DNA from: Plasmodium malariae
Taxonomy: Eukaryota; Apicomplexa; Aconoidasida; Haemosporida; Plasmodiidae
NCBI RefSeq assembly: GCF_900090045.1
Contig: NC_041781.1
Location: 693,501-757,500 of the forward strand
Length of the DNA stretch: 64,000 nt
Reading direction: 5' to 3'
The notes beneath the pieces were generated by a model. That model was not told where the DNA came from. It was given only the letters and a program-made list of their open reading frames with translations, and ran no database searches. The position numbers and the translations under genes were made by a program. Positions 59,891-64,000 of the stretch are shown one piece after another. Position 1 is the stretch's first letter. The number at the start of each line of letters is the position of its first letter.

Positions 59891-61795
59891 TTATGCTACA
59901 TTCAAATGGAGAATTTTTGTGTTTGCATTTCTAGTTGGGTCAAAGGGTCTATAATATGCAAAAACAACATAAAATGTTCCTTCTACATGTGCTTTAACTT
60001 TACTTTGCACCATTCCTAAACCTCCAACTAATCCTCCTATATGTTTATATGCTCTAGGCTTACTATTATTATCTTGTTGTGTTTGCAACTGATCATCAGA
60101 ATTGGTTCCACTGGTACCATCATTGTTCATTTGGGGTTTTTCAATAGCTTTTGGTTGTGTTACTGAAATATCCCTTGAAAAAAAAGATTTTGTAACTTTT
60201 TTTGTAGGAAAATGTGAGGGTTCTATATTAGGCATAGTTTTATGCACTCCTAACATTGCCCATATATATCCATTTCCATGAACTGCTTCTAACTGTACAC
60301 ACAAAATTTTTTTTGCACTTAACTCATAATTTATAACCTCTACATTAGTATTATGTAAAATATCTCCTAAATATACTGTAGCTTCACATGGTTCATTTCC
60401 TGTCAATTCGTATCTTCGATCTTCATCTGATACTTCAACTAAAATGTCTGAAATTTTTTGTGGCATGAAATTATCAGGAATATTTCCAATTCTTGCCTGT
60501 TCATAATTTTCTCCTCCAGTTTTTTGCTCTTCCTGTAAATCGTTTTCCATACTATATGTTGAATCAATGAATGATGGACTATACACTGATGATAGTAGAA
60601 GTGGAGCACTATTTGAGTTTACGTCTGTATCTTCTATATCGTTCGAATTTTCGGGTTTACTATTACAACTGGCGCTGCTACCGGATGATGCAGATGATTT
60701 ATCTAAATTATCCTTTTCGTCTGATTCTTGATTATTTAATTTCTTTCTAATTAATAAAACAGAACCTTGATTCTCCTTAGTATTATTTGAATTACTTATG
60801 TAACTGTACGGTATTATGGTAAAGTTTGATGGGGACATGCTTTGAAAGATACTTCTAGCAATATCAAGCCAATTATTCTGATTTACTATATCAAAAGTAA
60901 ACGTTCTATTATCTACGGGGCATATGGATAGGAATAAAAAAATGTGTCTGTATGTGTGTTTGCACAGACGCATGGCGCGTACACATACATACATACGTAA
61001 TACACACAAATATACACGCATAATACATACACACATAATACATATACACATAATACATATACACATAATACATATACACATAATACATATACACATAATA
61101 CATATACACATAATACATACATACATACATACGTTTCTAAGTACACTTATTATGGTGAAAAAAATAACAAATAACTAGAGAACAAACGATCGAATGAACA
61201 TGAGACTATGAAAACGTAAAAACAAGGTAATGACTTTTTCATGTAATAACTGATATAATATCCCCCAATTAATTAAACTCAAAACACATAGAACAAAAAA
61301 ATAAATGACAAAAAACTTAAATATAAAAAAATTGATAAAAGATAAAACATTGGTATATGGACAAACATATTTGTTCTTAATCACATTATGATGTTAATGT
61401 TGTATGCTTTTCTAAAACTGTTTAAAAAATATTTCACATGTAAAAACATTCAAATTATGGCTTTTTTTTTTTTTTTTTTTCATTTCATCTAGAAAAATAT
61501 TGGTAGCGAAATTTTAATATGAATATATACATGGGGTTCAAAGAAAAAGTCGTTATAACAATTGAAAGCATGGAGCATTTTGCATGTAAGAAGCTAGAAT
61601 ATTTGTATATATATTTACAAATACAAAAGTAAACGGATTAATATAAATTTTTATTCGCGTACATGGAGATAAGTGCAGTAACATTTATAGTAATACGTAT
61701 ATTGCGAATATAATTCAAGTAACGAATTAAATATTATTCTTGTGCCATAACTGCAACAATCAGTTTTTTTGCAAAACAACCTATTTTCATTTTAA

Positions 61796-61846
<51 letters not shown>

Positions 61847-62145
61847 AACATATTTTATAAAGCAACTATTTTCGCGTATTAAAAAAATGTACTTACATAC
61901 ACATATATACATAAGTACATACTTAAATACACAAATATATATATTTATATATGGATACATTTACTTATACATATAAAAGAATTCTTCTGCAAAATATAAA
62001 TATGTGGTCGTGGTAAATATATATAAATTACGTTGTTTTTTATTTGTTTTTTTCCATAAAACAATTTCTTATCATAGTTACCTGAACACTTTGTCAGAAA
62101 GGCTGTGGACGAGCAAAGGATAAAAAGGAAGTTTAAAATATTCAT
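59891..62145 (-). CDS. ICP: Falstatin / inhibitor of cysteine proteases (ICP), two exons
   Basis: Exon 1 is 62145-62082 (signal peptide MNILNFLFILCSSTAFLTKC) and exon 2 60912-59891, joined in phase 1 at TCAG/GTAACT and CCCCGTAG, giving 361 residues. The C-terminal 170 residues match the chagasin-like ICP fold. The loop GNGYIWAML (near 235) corresponds to NPTTGYxW. GGLVGGLGMVQSK corresponds to the central Gly loop, and YYRPFDP (near 344) to the RPW loop. These three loops enter the active site of papain-family proteases such as falcipains and host cathepsins. Falstatin is secreted and supports red-cell invasion and liver-stage survival. The middle is Ser/Asn/Asp-rich filler. The 1169-base intron is unusually long and holds a 15-bp repeat. 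Sequence upstream of 60912 in the same frame (MCICIMCICIM) is repeat and not coding. Confidence 0.9.
61010..61125. repeat. 15-bp tandem repeat (ACACATAATACATAT) in falstatin intron
   Basis: About seven units of 15 bp lie in the single falstatin intron, 100-200 bases downstream of which exon 2 starts on the minus strand. The array is open in several frames, giving artefactual ORFs joined to exon 2. Confidence 0.9.
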
Positions 62146-62238
62146 ACTGCGAAACAATGAATATTATTTTTTATAATATAAAATTTGAGGGGTTGAATAT
62201 AAAATATTTTTTAAAAAAAAGAACACAGAAGAAAAATG

Positions 62239-62297
<59 letters not shown>

Positions 62298-63730
62298 TTA
62301 TAAATTATATAAATTTAAAAAAAAAAAAAAAACATAATAATGCTTAAATTTTTCTCCAATAAACAATTTTTCTGTTTTAATATTTAAAAAAATGCCTCAA
62401 AAAAATTTTTATGGGAAGTCGACAATTCATTTAATAATTCAAAAATAAAAAAATATATCACTATTTAACCTATTTTATATATGTTTATTTATGTATTGTA
62501 TATATTTATGTATTGTATTATTTATGTATTAACTATATTTATTTATGTATATATAAATGTTCATGTATATATTAAATATATATATGTACAAGTATTTACA
62601 TGTATTTATTTTCACATATATATATTTAATAATATGCAATAGCTTGTGCAAATTTTTTTAAGTACTTTCTGAATTGCAAAAAGCAGTAGAGCTTAACGCT
62701 CACCTCAAAAAATTCCTATTTTGCACGTTTTCAATTTTGGAAAGATAAAATAAAATAAAGCGAAATCGTATTATTATACATTTATGTATTTGAAGCGCTT
62801 ATTTATTTTATTTCATTTTTTACACAAAAAATACGTATATAATAATATAAGATGACGAGGAAGGAATTTTGCCAGTATTTTTTATTCTTGTTATTACTGT
62901 AATATTTTTTATGTATTAATTTATATAACACTTAATTATCGCATAGTTCAAAAAAAAAAAAAAAAATTCTACATAAACATTAAATAGTGCTATTTACAAT
63001 ATGGAAATGTAAAATGTTTGTATACATGCATTTGTTTATTTATTTGTTCATTTGTATATCTGTTTATTTATTTGTTCATTTGTATATCTGTTTATTTATT
63101 TGTTCATTTGTATATCTGTTTATTTATTTGTTCATTTGTATATCTGTTTATTTATTTGTTCATTTGTTTATTTGTTTATTTGTTTATTTTTGTTTAGTTA
63201 CTTCTTTTGTTTAAAAATGATTTTTGATTAATGTATGTGTTTTTTTTCCATTAAACATTAAATTGTCTTGTAGCTTAAGCTCCTTTAATCCCATGCAGCA
63301 TATTTAAATGGTTACCCCTCCACCACAAAAAAAAAATATAAGCATATAAATTAATTTTTACATGCATGTTTTATTATTTATTTAATTATGTTTGAGGGGA
63401 AAGTAAACCCAAATGGACGAAAAAAGAAAAAAATGGGGCAGAATAATAAAGGAAGGGTGAATAAACTTTGAAAAGGAAAAAATATTTTAAAAAAAAGAGG
63501 GAACAATTTGAAAAATGAGGGCCAAAAATTGAACAAAATAGTTAAAAATAATAAAAAAAAAAAAAATCTAACAAAATGTTCGCAAAAGGATTTGAAAAAC
63601 AAAGACTTGTAAAACTACCAGAATACCAAATAAAAGTGCTACAGCTTTAAAAAAGTCTTAAGGGAAATTTAAAAATTTTCATGTGAAACGGGAAGGGGAA
63701 AAAATAGGGAACTATTATATGAAGCCATCC
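62146..63730. other. Intergenic region upstream of falstatin
   Basis: 1.6 kb of AT-rich DNA with (TA)n at 62238-62291, TTTATGTATTG repeats around 62490, and the 28-bp array at 63034-63190. It should hold the falstatin promoter. The minus frame at 63378-63602 is Phe/Leu-rich and low-complexity. No gene seen. Confidence 0.55.
63034..63190. repeat. 28-bp tandem repeat (TTTATTTATTTGTTCATTTG + TATATCTG)
   Basis: Four exact units of 28 bp followed by a decayed TTTGTTTATT tail, in the region upstream of falstatin. It opens an artefactual plus frame (YLFVHLYICLF). Confidence 0.9.
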
Positions 63731-64000
63731 TCAGTTGAGATATCTCTTTCCGAATATAAGTTTTCGTATATTAGTGTTACTTAACATATCAAAAACATAA
63801 TTTTTAAATTTGCACTCATTATCGTCTTTTACTTGTTCAAAGGGAGACGATGTAGCATCCATATCATGATGACCATTTATTAGTGAGTTGAACCTTGTTT
63901 GTTCTTCCTTTTTTCCATTCCCAGGTGAGTCCAGCCGCTTTAATTTTGTTATTTTCCCTTGTTCTGATATTTGAGTATCTACATGTTCATTAGTAATAAT
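63731..64000 (-). CDS. 3' end of an unidentified gene (5' part outside window)
   Basis: An open minus-strand frame enters from the window edge and ends at TGA 63731-63733, giving 89 residues. The composition is hydrophilic and protein-like (GKITKLKRLDSPGNGKKEEQ, then FNSLINGHHDMDATSSPFEQ). It ends in FKNYVFDMLSNTNIRKLIFG then KRYLN. No domain is recognised. It is transcribed towards falstatin's upstream region, on the same strand. Confidence 0.6.
   Translation of the reverse strand: MITNEHVDTQISEQGKITKLKRLDSPGNGKKEEQTRFNSLINGHHDMDATSSPFEQVKDDNECKFKNYVFDMLSNTNIRKLIFGKRYLN

Noticed and set aside
60909..61146. N-terminal CICIMCICIM extension of falstatin
   Set aside because: It is the 15-bp repeat in the intron; a CGTAG acceptor at 60913 and a true signal peptide exon at 62145-62082 explain the start.

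Overview
The window reads as a core, gene-dense piece of a Plasmodium chromosome. The signs are very AT-rich intergenic DNA full of homopolymer, (TA)n and short tandem repeats, small phase-conserved introns with GTAAGN/T-runs-AG borders, Asn/Asp/Lys-rich low-complexity protein inserts, and genus-specific genes (a cysteine repeat modular protein and a falstatin/ICP-type protease inhibitor). The gene order (REV1, YKT6, actin-related protein, NBP35, primase large subunit, PIG-C, START protein, CRMP1, LepA, falstatin) matches what I remember of P. falciparum chromosome 9. Poly-N is modest, so a non-falciparum species is likely, but I cannot name it. No subtelomeric family, rRNA, tRNA, CRISPR or mobile element was seen.

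Layout. 1-2467 (-): REV1-like Y-family polymerase, cut by the window edge. 4083-6090 (+): YKT6 R-SNARE, rebuilt as seven exons. 7125-8870 (+): divergent actin-related protein. 10526-11929 (+): NBP35 Fe-S scaffold ATPase with an N-terminal membrane anchor. 12689-14368 (-): DNA primase large subunit. About 16809-19446 (+): PIG-C/GPI2 in about ten exons. 22387-25664 (+): large START-domain protein. 28313-28987 (+): unknown 224-residue helical protein. 30164-40078 (+): CRMP1, two exons. 41055-45555 (-): large unknown protein with a one-base frameshift inside a 33-bp repeat array. 46061-46234 (-): candidate 57-residue membrane protein. 47209-47950 (-): three-exon unknown protein with EANN repeats. 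48043-49035 (-): two-exon 118-residue coiled coil. 51530-52783 (+): secreted/apicoplast-type protein with NUMOD3-like repeats. 53834-57055 (+): LepA/EF4 GTPase with a presequence. 57630-58421 (-): two-TM DUF3592-like protein. 59891-62145 (-): falstatin/ICP. 63731-64000 (-): 3' end of another gene.

Functions are those of an ordinary eukaryotic core region: replication and repair (primase, REV1), membrane traffic (YKT6), Fe-S assembly (NBP35), GPI anchor synthesis (PIG-C), lipid transfer (START), apicoplast translation (LepA, perhaps the NUMOD3-like protein) and parasite-specific surface or secreted factors (CRMP1, falstatin). I do not see a new multi-gene system. The most useful novelties are several small or split genes rebuilt here by hand, a probable frameshift or assembly fault in a repeat gene, an NBP35 that lacks its C-terminal CPxC motif, and a few structured or motif-bearing intergenic segments.
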